Positions 9,498 to 18,412 are shown, counted from the first letter of the stretch. The stretch: 64,000 nt of DNA from Emticicia sp. 21SJ11W-3 (GCF_024138715.1 NZ_CP092074.1:2728001-2792000); one strand, 5' to 3'. Notes: generated by a model not told the origin, from the letters alone. A program made the numbers and translations.

Positions 9498-10640
9498 GTG
9501 AGATTCGATAACAGAAAAAAACTGGGCATTCTTGGTGGCGGGCAACTGGGCAGAATGATTATTCAGGCCGCCATTGATTTTGATTTTAACATTAAAACGC
9601 TGGACCCGGACAGCGACGCTCCCTGTAAGTACCTGTCGCACGAGTTTGTGAACGGGTCATTGAACGATTATGATACCGTAATGGCATTCGGGCAGGATTG
9701 CGACATACTAACCATAGAGATAGAAGCCGTTAGCATTGAAGCGCTTGAAGCCCTTCAAAAACAGGGTAAAGCGGTGTTTCCGCAGCCTTCTGTGCTACGT
9801 ATTATTCAGGACAAGCGGGTTCAGAAACAATTTTATAAAGACAACAACCTGCCTACTGCAGATTTTATTCTGACAGAAAACAGGGCTGATACAGCCGGGC
9901 ATACAGCGTTTTTGCCTGCTGTTCATAAACTGGGCAAAGGCGGCTATGATGGCAAGGGCGTGCAGGTATTGCGCACCGAGGCCGACCTCGGCAAGGCATT
10001 TGACCAGCCGGGTGTGCTTGAAAAAATGATTGACTTTGAGAAAGAACTGGCCGTAATAGTTGCCCGCAATGAAAACGGCGAAACCAGCACTTTCCCGCTT
10101 GTTGAAATGGTTTTTCATCCGGAAGCCAATCTGGTTGAGTACCTTTTCAGCCCGGCTAACGTTGCCACCGGAATTGAGAAAAAAGCGCAGGATATTGCTA
10201 TACAAACAGCCAATGCCCTGGGCATAATTGGCTTGCTGGCAGTAGAGATGTTTCTGACAAGAGACGGAGAAATACTGATAAATGAGGTAGCCCCCCGCCC
10301 GCACAACAGCGGCCACCAGACCATCAGGGCTAATGATGTATCGCAGTTTGAGCAACATCTGCGAGCCATACTCAATCTGCCTCTGGGTAGCACACGTGCC
10401 CACTCAAAAGCAGCAATGGTGAATCTGCTGGGTGAAGAAGGCCATAACGGAGAAGCGGTTTATGAAGGAATGGACGATGTACTGGCCATAGAGGGTATAC
10501 ACCCTTTTTTATATGGCAAGCGTTTTACTAAACCATTCAGAAAAATGGGGCATATTACTATTGTAGACCAGGACTTTGAAAAATTAAAAGAAAAAGTGAT
10601 TTTTGTAAAAGAAAAACTCAAAGTTGTAGCCAAAAACTGA
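9498..10640 (+). CDS. purK: N5-carboxyaminoimidazole ribonucleotide synthase
   Basis: Makes N5-CAIR from AIR, ATP and bicarbonate in purine biosynthesis. The 380-residue ATP-grasp protein begins RKKLGILGGGQLGRM, has HKLGKGGYDGKGVQV for ATP binding, and EVAPRPHNSGHQT for the metal/phosphate site. Translation starts at a GTG close behind a -7 box; there is no nearer ATG that keeps the GGGQLGRM strand intact. purE follows 37 bases later on the same strand, so the two consecutive reactions are encoded as one short operon. Confidence 0.96.
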   Translation: MRFDNRKKLGILGGGQLGRMIIQAAIDFDFNIKTLDPDSDAPCKYLSHEFVNGSLNDYDTVMAFGQDCDILTIEIEAVSIEALEALQKQGKAVFPQPSVLRIIQDKRVQKQFYKDNNLPTADFILTENRADTAGHTAFLPAVHKLGKGGYDGKGVQVLRTEADLGKAFDQPGVLEKMIDFEKELAVIVARNENGETSTFPLVEMVFHPEANLVEYLFSPANVATGIEKKAQDIAIQTANALGIIGLLAVEMFLTRDGEILINEVAPRPHNSGHQTIRANDVSQFEQHLRAILNLPLGSTRAHSKAAMVNLLGEEGHNGEAVYEGMDDVLAIEGIHPFLYGKRFTKPFRKMGHITIVDQDFEKLKEKVIFVKEKLKVVAKN

Positions 10641-10677
10641 TAGTCGGATTTACATTTAAAAATTTAAACTGTAGAAG

Positions 10678-11163
10678 ATGGTAGGTATTATTATGGGCAG
10701 TTTCTCTGACTGGAAAATTATGGCAGGGGTTGCAGAAATTTTAGACGAATTAGAGATTCCATACGAGAAAGAGGTGGTTTCGGCGCACCGTACACCACAA
10801 AAAATGTTTGATTACGCCCTTACGGCTCGTCGTCGTGGTTTAAAGATAATCATTGCCGGTGCAGGTGGCGCGGCGCATTTACCGGGTATGGTGGCATCAA
10901 GTACAACCTTACCTGTTATTGGGGTTCCTATTAAATCGAGCAATTCTATTGACGGCTGGGACTCCGTGCTGTCTATTCTTCAAATGCCAACGGGTGTACC
11001 AGTAGCTACTGTGGCCCTTAATGGGGCCAAAAATGCAGGTATTCTGGCAGCGCAGATTCTGGGTGTGAGCGATGAAGAAGTGGCAAAAAGACTGAGAAAC
11101 TACCGTGAAGCCCTGAAAGACCTGGTAGATGATATGAATGAAGAACTTAAAAAAAGTATATAA
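10678..11163 (+). CDS. purE: N5-CAIR mutase
   Basis: Converts N5-CAIR to CAIR, the step after PurK. The 161-residue protein shows the class I signature: VGIIMGSFSDW, SAHRTP (His37 is the catalytic acid/base region), AGAGGAAHLPGM and GVPIKSSNSIDGWDS. The first signature is MGSFSD where many homologues have MGSxSD, so nothing essential is missing. The presence of PurK next door supports mutase rather than class II carboxylase activity. No clear hairpin terminator follows. Confidence 0.96.
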   Translation: MVGIIMGSFSDWKIMAGVAEILDELEIPYEKEVVSAHRTPQKMFDYALTARRRGLKIIIAGAGGAAHLPGMVASSTTLPVIGVPIKSSNSIDGWDSVLSILQMPTGVPVATVALNGAKNAGILAAQILGVSDEEVAKRLRNYREALKDLVDDMNEELKKSI

Positions 11164-11283
11164 GTTTATACAATTAAGTAAAAGCCGATTTTGTTAGTTT
11201 AGCTGAACAGAAGCCTGTTTTGTGTTACTTGATGCGTAGAAACCTAGTTTTCCTAATATAAATAATTAAAATTTCCTGTTACC

Positions 11284-11979
11284 ATGCAGTTCGAAGACCG
11301 CGAACAACGAAATGAACGCCCGAAAGAGGCCTCACGAAATTTACCAATGGTTGTACTTTTGGTTTTAGTGAGTATCATCTGCGCATTGCTTTACATCGGT
11401 TGGAAATATATGTCTGACGACACGTCAACTGCCGATGACCTTACCGCCGCTCCGGCAGACACCGTCGCGAATGCTATTAAAGTACAGCCAACAGACGAAG
11501 AAACCGAGGCAGAAGAACAAACCGCCTCTGAAGCCCTGCCCGAAATTTCAGTACCAACCGTAGGCAATAAAGAGCAAGCATCTAAGCCTGCCGATGAAAC
11601 TGATGCAAAAAAAGAGAAGACAAAAGAAGAGAAACCGAAAGAAGATAAAAAAGTGAGTATTCCGACCGGTGGTGAAACCTACACACATACAGTAGGAGAA
11701 GGTGAAACTTTCTTTGGAATTGCCAACAGGTTTAATGTTAAAAAGGAAACCTTAAAGGCCATGAATCCGGGTGTGGAAGAAAATGGTATTAAAGTAGGCG
11801 TTACCAGACTTAAAGTAAGAATAAAAGCGGTGCACACCGTAGGCCCTGGCGATATTTTAAGGGTGGTAGGGACAAAGTATGACGTGCCTGTTAACCTGAT
11901 TATGCAAGCCAATAAAAAGACCAAGAACTTTGCCGAACGAGGCGAGAAACTGATTATTCCGTATCCAACAAAAGAGTAA
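11284..11979 (+). CDS. Membrane-anchored double LysM protein
   Basis: A 231-residue protein with a short basic N-terminus, one membrane span (about 21-40, PMVVLLVLVSIICALLYIGW), an acidic/Lys-rich linker (45-130), and two LysM modules (about 137-180, THTVGEGETFFGIANRFNV; and 183-228, VHTVGPGDILRVVGTKYDV). LysM binds N-acetylglucosamine in peptidoglycan, so the protein probably bridges the inner membrane and the wall. There is no catalytic domain, so a scaffold or anchoring role is inferred. A strong terminator follows. Confidence 0.85.
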   Translation: MQFEDREQRNERPKEASRNLPMVVLLVLVSIICALLYIGWKYMSDDTSTADDLTAAPADTVANAIKVQPTDEETEAEEQTASEALPEISVPTVGNKEQASKPADETDAKKEKTKEEKPKEDKKVSIPTGGETYTHTVGEGETFFGIANRFNVKKETLKAMNPGVEENGIKVGVTRLKVRIKAVHTVGPGDILRVVGTKYDVPVNLIMQANKKTKNFAERGEKLIIPYPTKE

Positions 11980-11986
11980 TAAATGT

Positions 11987-12010
11987 AAAAGGGCCTTACG
12001 GCCCTTTTTT
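11987..12010. terminator. Bidirectional terminator
   Basis: AAAAGGGCC-TTAC-GGCCCTTTT forms a compact 9-bp hairpin with T-rich tails on both strands. It can end the LysM gene on plus and the lspA / small membrane gene transcript on minus. Confidence 0.9.
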
Positions 12011-12040
12011 TATATCTATACTTTTTAAGAAGCAATAATT

Positions 12041-12304
12041 TTATACCAGAAAATTAACAACCAATAAAGTAATTGTAAGGATTAACAATACAATTGACTG
12101 TATTCTGTCTGTTTTTGGATTTCTTTCAGCGCTGTTGCCGCCGGTGGCCATGCTAATTAATTGAAAAAGAAGGCAAATGGAGCCAAACACAGCCAGAATG
12201 ATATGTCTGGTAGACGGCGATTGAATCATACCCGGCAAAAGTATAATGCCCAGAAAACTCAGAACGATAATCCACACAAAAGAACGCTTTGAAAAAATTG
12301 CCAT
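12041..12304 (-). CDS. Small hypothetical membrane protein (87 aa)
   Basis: Not recognised. The product has three hydrophobic segments (about 9-26, 35-53, 68-86) separated by short polar loops, so it is probably an integral inner-membrane protein with a conserved-looking polar loop (GGNSAERNPKTDRIQS). It lies 19 bases downstream of lspA on the same strand and shares the terminator at 11987-12010, so cotranscription is likely. No function is proposed. Confidence 0.7.
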   Translation of the reverse strand: MAIFSKRSFVWIIVLSFLGIILLPGMIQSPSTRHIILAVFGSICLLFQLISMATGGNSAERNPKTDRIQSIVLLILTITLLVVNFLV

Positions 12305-12323
12305 ATCGGTTCAGATTTTTAAA

Positions 12324-13139
12324 TCAGTTATTAACTTTATCATTTACCTGCTCATCTGTGTTTGTTGCAGAAGGCTGTTCTGTCGGTATGTCTGCCAGGG
12401 GTTCGTTAACGATTTCGCTGCTAGTAATGGTACCTTCTTCATTAACAGGCTCTGCCGCATGCTCTTCAACAGGCTGATTAGTAGATTCGGTTGATGCTTC
12501 TTCAGTACTTTCAGCCACTGGTTTCTGGGGCATTTCTTCATGAATAAAGAAACTCTTCTGAAAAACAAGGATACTCAGCACCCCGCAAAAAATACAGGCA
12601 TCGGCAAAGTTAAAGATAGGCGTTGTGTTGTATTGCCCACCCAGAAAAGGAATCCAGTCGGGGTAGTCGCCGTCAAGGCCATAGGCGTAAAACATATCAA
12701 TTACCTGCCCGTGAAACCAGGGAGTAGGTGAATCTATTGGAGAATTTCCCAAAAACACACCATAAAAAGTACTATCAATTACATTACCAATGGCACCCCC
12801 TAAAACAGCAGCAATAGACCAAAGCAAACCACTATGCGCATTTCTTTTTGCCAGATGAACCAGATACCAGCAGATACCCACCATTGCTACGAGCCTGAAA
12901 GCCGTAAGCATCAGTTTGCCGTATTCGCCGGCTAAAGTCCAGCCAAAGGCCATGCCTTTGTTTTCAACATAGTGCAATTTAAAAAAACCGGGAATGATAT
13001 CAATTTCGCCATAGTGGTTAGGCAAAACATCGTAGTACATCCACAATTTAATTGCCTGGTCGGCGATAATCAAAAACACTGTCAGTAACAAAAACTTATA
13101 TGGAGATTTCCCTCCGTACAATTCACTGCTTGTAGTCAT
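12324..13139 (-). CDS. lspA: Lipoprotein signal peptidase II with acidic C-tail
   Basis: Inner-membrane aspartyl protease that cleaves prolipoproteins ahead of the lipid-modified cysteine. The 271-residue protein has the conserved VENKGMAFG box (58-66) and both catalytic aspartates: GGAIGNVID (Asp122) and FNFADACI (Asp180). Four hydrophobic segments are visible. Residues from about 200 onward are an unusual tail rich in Glu, Thr, Ser, Pro and Ala, which should lie in the cytoplasm if topology is canonical. The many lipoproteins in this window (META, GIN, phosphate-binding-like) are its expected substrates. Confidence 0.93.
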   Translation of the reverse strand: MTTSSELYGGKSPYKFLLLTVFLIIADQAIKLWMYYDVLPNHYGEIDIIPGFFKLHYVENKGMAFGWTLAGEYGKLMLTAFRLVAMVGICWYLVHLAKRNAHSGLLWSIAAVLGGAIGNVIDSTFYGVFLGNSPIDSPTPWFHGQVIDMFYAYGLDGDYPDWIPFLGGQYNTTPIFNFADACIFCGVLSILVFQKSFFIHEEMPQKPVAESTEEASTESTNQPVEEHAAEPVNEEGTITSSEIVNEPLADIPTEQPSATNTDEQVNDKVNN

Positions 13140-13252
13140 TTATTATTGAGTTTAACGCAAAAGCCTCTGAAACTGCTTCCGTAATTAGCAAATCTGGCCC
13201 GTTGTGTTTTTAGGCCGTATAAAGTTATTAAAAATATTCGATGCCCGCTTTA

Positions 13253-14452
13253 TTAGCAACCTCTTCTTCTTTGTTTTTCCTTTTTAATGAGCAAAAACTC
13301 ACGGCTGCTCTGGCCCGCAATAGAGGTGTTTTCTTCAGCTCTTCTAAAGAGGTAAGGCATTACTGCCTCAACAGGCCCGTAAGGCACATATTTGGCTACA
13401 TTGTAGCCAGCATTGGCCAGGTTGTAAGAGATGTTGTCGCTCATACCCAGCAACTGTGCAAACCAGATTCGCTCATCGCTTTTGGATATATTGTGCTGTG
13501 TCATTAAATCGGCACATAACAAAGAGCTTTCTTCATTGTGTGTACCCAAACAAATAGATAATACATCCAGATTATCAACAGAAAAATGAACTGCACTGTT
13601 AAAATCGGCGTCGGTATCTTTTTTTGAAGCGTGAATCGGGTCTTTGTACTCCAGCTCTGCCGCGCGGCGTCTTTCTTTTTCAATATAAGCGCCACGTACC
13701 AGCTTTGCCCCTACCCTGTAACTTTCTTTTCTGGCCAATGCACAGGCGTCAGCCAGGTGTTCAAGGCTTTCCCATCTATACAACTGAAAGGTATTGTAAA
13801 CTATTGTTTTACCGGCGATATTATACTTCTGCATCATGTGGTAGCTCATTTCGTCTATCACGTCCTGAATCCACGACTCTTCTGCATCTATAAAAATCCT
13901 GACATTAAGGCTGGCAGCGTAACCACACAATTTATCTACTCTGTTCTGAACCCGCTCGTAAGCATTCTTTTCTTCTGTTGTTAAATCTTCGGGGTGTTCT
14001 TGTACTTTTTCAAGAAGGTCAACCGAACCGATACCGGATACCTTAAAAACCGAGAACGGTATCTGCTGCGGCTGGTCAGCGGCTTTTTCTATCGTTTTCA
14101 GAATCTCTGAGGTAGTTGCATCAAAGGCATTTTCGTTGTCTTCGCCCTCTACCGAGTAGTCCAGAATTGTACCTACTTTGCTTTTCGCCAGGCTATTGAT
14201 GGTTTTTTGGCAGTCTGCTATACTTTCGCCCCCACAAAACTGAGAAAAAATGGTATTTCTAATGAGTAATTTTACAGGTAATCCTAATTTTATTGCGAGT
14301 TTTATAAAAAAAGTTCCTATCTTTACAACCCAGTTTTGATTCATCAACGCAAAAATCAAATAAGTTTTACGAAGCTTACTGTCTGATTGATGAGCAAAGG
14401 CAATAGAAGTATCATCGAAATTTAACGAGCGGTTTTGAATAGCCGTTTTCAT
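13253..14452 (-). CDS. Proline dehydrogenase
   Basis: FAD enzyme that oxidises proline to pyrroline-5-carboxylate and passes electrons to the quinone pool. The 399-residue monofunctional protein has the PRODH barrel motifs: YSVEGEDNENAFDAT, FIDAEESWIQDVIDEM, YRVGAKLVRGAYIEKERRRA and WFAQLLGMSDNISYNLA. There is no DNA-binding or aldehyde dehydrogenase domain, so the P5C dehydrogenase is encoded elsewhere. The gene is transcribed alone, divergent from the DAHP synthase gene. Confidence 0.94.
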   Translation of the reverse strand: MKTAIQNRSLNFDDTSIAFAHQSDSKLRKTYLIFALMNQNWVVKIGTFFIKLAIKLGLPVKLLIRNTIFSQFCGGESIADCQKTINSLAKSKVGTILDYSVEGEDNENAFDATTSEILKTIEKAADQPQQIPFSVFKVSGIGSVDLLEKVQEHPEDLTTEEKNAYERVQNRVDKLCGYAASLNVRIFIDAEESWIQDVIDEMSYHMMQKYNIAGKTIVYNTFQLYRWESLEHLADACALARKESYRVGAKLVRGAYIEKERRRAAELEYKDPIHASKKDTDADFNSAVHFSVDNLDVLSICLGTHNEESSLLCADLMTQHNISKSDERIWFAQLLGMSDNISYNLANAGYNVAKYVPYGPVEAVMPYLFRRAEENTSIAGQSSREFLLIKKEKQRRRGC

Positions 14453-14559
14453 TATTTCAAGTATTGGTTTCTTTTTAATCTTTTCAGTTTTTGATGAAGA
14501 ATTGTACTATTTAAAGAGACTAAGTCATTTTACCGAGACTTACCCCCGTAAATAGTTTG

Positions 14560-14567
14560 CAAATATA
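14560..14567 (-). promoter_or_regulatory. -7 promoter box for proline dehydrogenase
   Basis: On the minus strand TATATTTG matches TAnnTTTG, about 108 bases before the ATG at 14452. The -33 element is not clear. Confidence 0.4.
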
Positions 14568-14713
14568 CGCCAAAGAAAAGACATTCAACGAAACAATATC
14601 AATAATTCGGTAATATGTCCGGTAGTCAATGCTCCGCTTCAGTGGCTAAGTAGAAAGATTTGACAGACCTTAGAAGCATTGAAAAAATTGACAAAACAAA
14701 TTTTAGAATAGAA

Positions 14714-15808
14714 ATGAAAGCAAATTTAGATGTACTACCGCTGAACAGTTGGGTAGATACAAAAGGAAAACCCTTAATTATTGCCGGTCCGTGCAGTGCC
14801 GAGACAGAAGAGCAAGTAACCGAAACCGTAACCCGTATTGCAAAAGAAGGTTATGCGCACGTGATTCGTGCGGGTGTTTGGAAACCGCGTACGCGTCCGG
14901 GCAGTTTTGAGGGTATGGGAGAAGCAGCATTGCCGTGGTTGGCTGCGGTAAAAAAAGAAACAGGCCTACCAATTGCAGTGGAAGTAGCTACGCCTCAGCA
15001 CATCGAATTGGCTTTAAAATATGGTATTGATATTCTCTGGATCGGCGCCAGAACAACCGTTAACCCGTTTAACGTGCAAGACCTTGCCGATGCCCTGAAA
15101 GGTGTTGATGTACCAGTACTTATTAAAAACCCTGTGAACCCAGACCTTGCCCTTTGGGTAGGCGCATTTGAGCGTATAGCTGGTGCGGGTATCAAGAAAA
15201 TGGCGGCTATCCACCGTGGTTTTTCTAATGCACAGGAAACCAAATACCGTAACTCGCCTATGTGGCAGCTGGCGGTTGAACTAAAAACGCTTTTCCCTCA
15301 GTTACCTATCATCGGCGACCCTAGCCACATGGCAGGTAAAAGAGCTTACTTATATGAACTGGCACAACGTGCACTTGACCTGAACTACGATGGCTTGATT
15401 ATAGAATCGCACCGTAGCCCGGACGACGCATGGTCTGATGCCTCTCAACAATTAACACCGGAAGCGCTGGGTGAAATGCTTCGTGAACTGGAAGTTCGTA
15501 AGGCTTCTTATGGCGAAGATTTCCAAAGTGAACTGGACAGATTGCGCCAGAAAATTGACAACATTGACCGCGAATTGCTTGAAGTACTGGCAGCCCGTAT
15601 GGCAGTGGTTGAAAAACTGGGTGAATACAAAAGAGATAACAACGTGGCTGTGCTTCAGCTGGATCGTTGGAAACAGGTTCACACCAGCCGTGCCGAACAA
15701 GCTAAGAAACTAAATCTTTACCCTGAAATGGTTGAAGAATTGTTCAAGCTGATTCACATGGAGTCAATCCGTAAACAAACAGAAGTGATGAACCAACAAC
15801 CTGCCTGA
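14714..15808 (+). CDS. Bifunctional DAHP synthase / chorismate mutase
   Basis: Catalyses the first step of the shikimate pathway and, with a fused C-terminal AroQ domain, the chorismate to prephenate step. Residues 1-260 are the type I-beta DAHP synthase (KPLIIAGPCSAET, AGVWKPRTRPGSFEG, GDPSHMAGKR, IESHRSPDDAWSD); about 275-360 are chorismate mutase (LRQKIDNIDRELLEVLAARM, VVEKLGEYKR). The ATG at 14714 is preferred over a TTG at 14660, which adds 18 unaligned residues. Gene order DAHPS-then-mutase is the Bacteroidota arrangement. Confidence 0.95.
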   Translation: MKANLDVLPLNSWVDTKGKPLIIAGPCSAETEEQVTETVTRIAKEGYAHVIRAGVWKPRTRPGSFEGMGEAALPWLAAVKKETGLPIAVEVATPQHIELALKYGIDILWIGARTTVNPFNVQDLADALKGVDVPVLIKNPVNPDLALWVGAFERIAGAGIKKMAAIHRGFSNAQETKYRNSPMWQLAVELKTLFPQLPIIGDPSHMAGKRAYLYELAQRALDLNYDGLIIESHRSPDDAWSDASQQLTPEALGEMLRELEVRKASYGEDFQSELDRLRQKIDNIDRELLEVLAARMAVVEKLGEYKRDNNVAVLQLDRWKQVHTSRAEQAKKLNLYPEMVEELFKLIHMESIRKQTEVMNQQPA

Positions 15809-15848
15809 GCAGATTGAAGGAGAATACGAATAGAAAATGAAAATTGCA

Positions 15849-15882
15849 GAAGAGTGTCGGGCTTAGCCTGATACTCTTTTGT
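15849..15882. terminator. Terminator after DAHPS-CM
   Basis: AAGAGTgTC and GAtACTCTT arms with an inner GGCT/AGCC pair form a hairpin followed by TTTTG. It could also serve the minus-strand small gene whose stop is at 15882. Confidence 0.75.
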
Positions 15883-16232
15883 TATTTAAAATACCGCCAC
15901 ATTTTCATTTTATAAAATAGTTGCTTGGCGCGGTTGCGGCTTTGCTCAAGGTTAAAACTAGTTGAATTTGGGTTTAAAGCAGCCATTGCGCCATCAGCCA
16001 ATCTGAGCGAACGGAAAGCGCTTTTATCTGGAATATACCTGGAGAACAAAAGCCTTTTTTTCAAAAACAGCGTATCGGGCAGGCGTTCAGGCAAACCGAA
16101 CCTTCCTTGTGGTTTCAGCATCTTTTTATTGATAAGTAATGGCGACAGCCCATAATTAGTTTTGCAGGCCAGCTGCGCCCGCGCATGTTGTACTAAACAG
16201 ATGGTTATGATCAACAGCAAGGGTATTTTCAT
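15882..16232 (-). CDS. Hypothetical secreted protein (116 aa)
   Basis: Not recognised. The first 19 residues form a credible Sec signal (MKIPLLLIITICLVQHARA, cleavage before Q), followed by a basic mature region of about 97 residues with two Leu/Arg-rich stretches. It is in a gap otherwise empty of genes, ends at a shared terminator, and reads minus between two plus-strand genes. No domain is visible. The signal peptide is the main reason to believe it is real. Confidence 0.5.
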   Translation of the reverse strand: MKIPLLLIITICLVQHARAQLACKTNYGLSPLLINKKMLKPQGRFGLPERLPDTLFLKKRLLFSRYIPDKSAFRSLRLADGAMAALNPNSTSFNLEQSRNRAKQLFYKMKMWRYFK

Positions 16233-16327
16233 TCTGAATGAAAGGTTTAGACCTCTATTTAACGTTTATTAATACCCTAAAATTTGATAAAGCCGGCCTA
16301 TGATTTCAGAAAGGCATAATTTTGATG

Positions 16328-16335
16328 TAACTTTG
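16328..16335 (+). promoter_or_regulatory. -7 promoter box upstream of methyltransferase
   Basis: TAACTTTG matches TAnnTTTG. Transcription would start near 16342, about 84 bases before the methyltransferase ATG and almost exactly at the ATG of the small reading frame at 16344. Confidence 0.5.
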
Positions 16336-16343
16336 TAGCGGTG

Positions 16344-16478
16344 ATGCCAACAGCACACCATAAACCAGATTCAGCAACCGGCCTAAAACTGATTGAAAGC
16401 CGGATAAAAGATACCGAGCGCGTCTATGAGCAAATACGCAACAACAGAAATTACGAGTGCAGAGATACCTTCAGATAA
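16344..16478 (+). CDS. Possible 44-codon leader ORF overlapping methyltransferase start
   Basis: Starts at ATG 16344, encodes a 44-residue basic peptide (MPTAHHKPDSATGLKLIESR...) and stops at 16476-16478, overlapping the first 53 bases of the methyltransferase gene in another frame. The -7 box at 16328-16335 would place the transcript start within a few bases of this ATG, giving a nearly leaderless message. It may be a regulatory upstream reading frame or chance; codon content looks ordinary. Low confidence. Confidence 0.25.
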   Translation: MPTAHHKPDSATGLKLIESRIKDTERVYEQIRNNRNYECRDTFR

Positions 16479-17202
16479 CCCTGTTCATCAAAGATTATAT
16501 TTTCCGTATACTGAAGCAGCCAAAATAATTCATGGCAATGTGCTGGAACTCGGCTGCGGCTGGGGCCGTGGTGTAGAAACCCTGATTGAAAAATGCGACC
16601 ACTACACAGGGCTTGATAAGAACGAACCTTTGATTGAGCAGTTGCAGGCCGCACACCCGCGCCATACATTCAGAACAGCAGATTTACCCCACCTGAGCGC
16701 TTTTAAAGATAGTACTTTCGATTTTGTTGTTACCTTTCAGGTAATTGAACATATACAAGACGACCACCAGTTTTTAGCCGAAGCCGCCCGGGTGCTTAAA
16801 CCCGGTGGTAAGATTTTATTGACCACCGTAAACCGCCCTTATAGCCTGAGCCGGAACCCGTGGCACATCAGAGAATATGATACAGCCGAGTTGAGAGGCC
16901 TGATGCAGAAGTATTTCTCTAAGGTTGAAACCTTTGGTGTGGGTGGCAACCAGAAAGTATGGGACTACTACGAAGAGAACAAACGCTCGGTAAACAAAAT
17001 TATGCGGTTTGATATTTTTGACTTGCAGCATCGCCTGCCGGCTTGGGTGCTCAGGATACCTTATGAGGTGCTGAATCGGTTCAACAGAAATAAACTGATG
17101 AGCGAAACGGGTGGGCTTGCCGCCGAAATCAGATGGGATGACCACTACCTGTCTGACGAACCAGAAAAATGTATAGATTTCTTTTTTGTAGGGACAAAAT
17201 AA
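16426..17202 (+). CDS. Class I SAM-dependent methyltransferase
   Basis: A 258-residue methyltransferase of the Methyltransf_11/25 type. Motif I is VLELGCGWGRGVETL (about 39-53), followed by the acidic residue binding SAM ribose (YTGLDKNEP), the FQVIEHIQDD post-motif and ARVLKPGGKILLTT. The substrate is unknown; similar proteins in Bacteroidota act on lipid, glycan or quinone-like acceptors. The ATG at 16426 is the only reasonable start that keeps a short N-terminus. A perfect terminator follows. Confidence 0.85.
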   Translation: MSKYATTEITSAEIPSDNPVHQRLYFPYTEAAKIIHGNVLELGCGWGRGVETLIEKCDHYTGLDKNEPLIEQLQAAHPRHTFRTADLPHLSAFKDSTFDFVVTFQVIEHIQDDHQFLAEAARVLKPGGKILLTTVNRPYSLSRNPWHIREYDTAELRGLMQKYFSKVETFGVGGNQKVWDYYEENKRSVNKIMRFDIFDLQHRLPAWVLRIPYEVLNRFNRNKLMSETGGLAAEIRWDDHYLSDEPEKCIDFFFVGTK

Positions 17203-17207
17203 TTACT

Positions 17208-17236
17208 CGGGCGGTTGATGAGACCGCCCGATTTTC
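17208..17236 (+). terminator. Terminator between methyltransferase and hemW
   Basis: CGGGCGGT-TGATGAG-ACCGCCCG is a perfect 8-bp GC-rich stem followed by ATTTTCATTT. It ends only ten bases before the hemW TTG start. Confidence 0.85.
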
Positions 17237-17245
17237 ATTTAAGCA

Positions 17246-18370
17246 TTGCACTTATATATTCATATACCATTTTGCCGTAAGGCCTGCCATTACTGCGACT
17301 TCCATTTCAGTACTAATCTTAACATGAAAGCTGAAATGGCTGCTGCCATTTGTAAAGAAATTGAACTACAGGCAGGGTATTTGAGCCAAAAACACCTTGA
17401 AACCATCTATTTTGGAGGTGGCACACCCTCATTACTGAGTCCGCCGGAATTGGGAAATATTTTTGATACAATTAAAAAGTATTATACAATTGCTGATGAT
17501 GCCGAAATTACGCTGGAGGCTAATCCGGACGACATCAGTCAGCCCCTGCTTAAAAACTTAGAGTCTTTAGGTTTTAACCGCCTCAGTATTGGTATTCAGT
17601 CTTTTAACCCCGACCATCTGCTGAAACTCAACCGCATACACAATGCCTTAGAAGCCGAAAACTCGGTAAAACTGGCACAGGACATGGGTTTTGAGAACAT
17701 CACCATCGACCTGATTTATGCCATACCCAGCGAGAGCCATGCGATTTGGTTGAATGATTTAGAGAAGGCCCTTGCCCTCAACGTACCGCATATATCATCT
17801 TACTGCCTTACTATTGAAGAAAAAACCGTTTTTGGAAAATGGCTGAAGCTCAATAAGATACCGCCCATTAATGAAGACTTTGCCTCTGAGCAGTTCAGGA
17901 TTCTGGTTGATACCCTTGAAACAGCCGGATATGAGCAATATGAAATATCAAATTTTTGCCGCAACGGCCGGTACTCGCGCCATAATTCATCGTACTGGCA
18001 ACGGCATGAGTATCTGGGTGTAGGGCCGTCGGCTCATTCGTACAATGGTGTTTCAAGGCAATATAACATAGCCAATAATGCTGCTTACCTGCGGGCCATT
18101 CAGACAGGCACCGTACCTGCCGAATATGAATTGCTTAGCAAAGCAGACCAACTGAACGACTACCTGCTTACCGGCCTGCGTACCAAATGGGGCTGCACAA
18201 TTGCAGAAATCAATAAACTGGCGGGCAATAACTGGCAGCAAGCCAACCGGCATACGTTAGACAAGTATCTGACCCAACAGATGCTAACAATTGATAATGA
18301 AACCCTTACACTTACCAAAGCAGGCAAACTCTTTGCCGACAGAATAGCCAGCGACCTATTTATGGTCTGA
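17246..18370 (+). CDS. hemW: Radical SAM haem chaperone HemW
   Basis: Radical SAM protein that delivers haem to target proteins; long misannotated as an oxygen-independent coproporphyrinogen III oxidase. The 374-residue protein begins LYIHIPFCRKACHYCDFHF with the CxxxCxxC cluster at Cys10, Cys14 and Cys17, then YFGGGTPSLLS and NPDDI. The residue sequence around the start fits family N-termini, so the TTG at 17246 is accepted despite no ATG. A strong hairpin lies immediately upstream, so transcription needs read-through or a promoter inside the methyltransferase gene. Confidence 0.93.
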   Translation: MHLYIHIPFCRKACHYCDFHFSTNLNMKAEMAAAICKEIELQAGYLSQKHLETIYFGGGTPSLLSPPELGNIFDTIKKYYTIADDAEITLEANPDDISQPLLKNLESLGFNRLSIGIQSFNPDHLLKLNRIHNALEAENSVKLAQDMGFENITIDLIYAIPSESHAIWLNDLEKALALNVPHISSYCLTIEEKTVFGKWLKLNKIPPINEDFASEQFRILVDTLETAGYEQYEISNFCRNGRYSRHNSSYWQRHEYLGVGPSAHSYNGVSRQYNIANNAAYLRAIQTGTVPAEYELLSKADQLNDYLLTGLRTKWGCTIAEINKLAGNNWQQANRHTLDKYLTQQMLTIDNETLTLTKAGKLFADRIASDLFMV

Positions 18371-18412
18371 TACGCATCCCGATTAACCAGTATTTTTTTG
18401 ACTGCATTTTAT

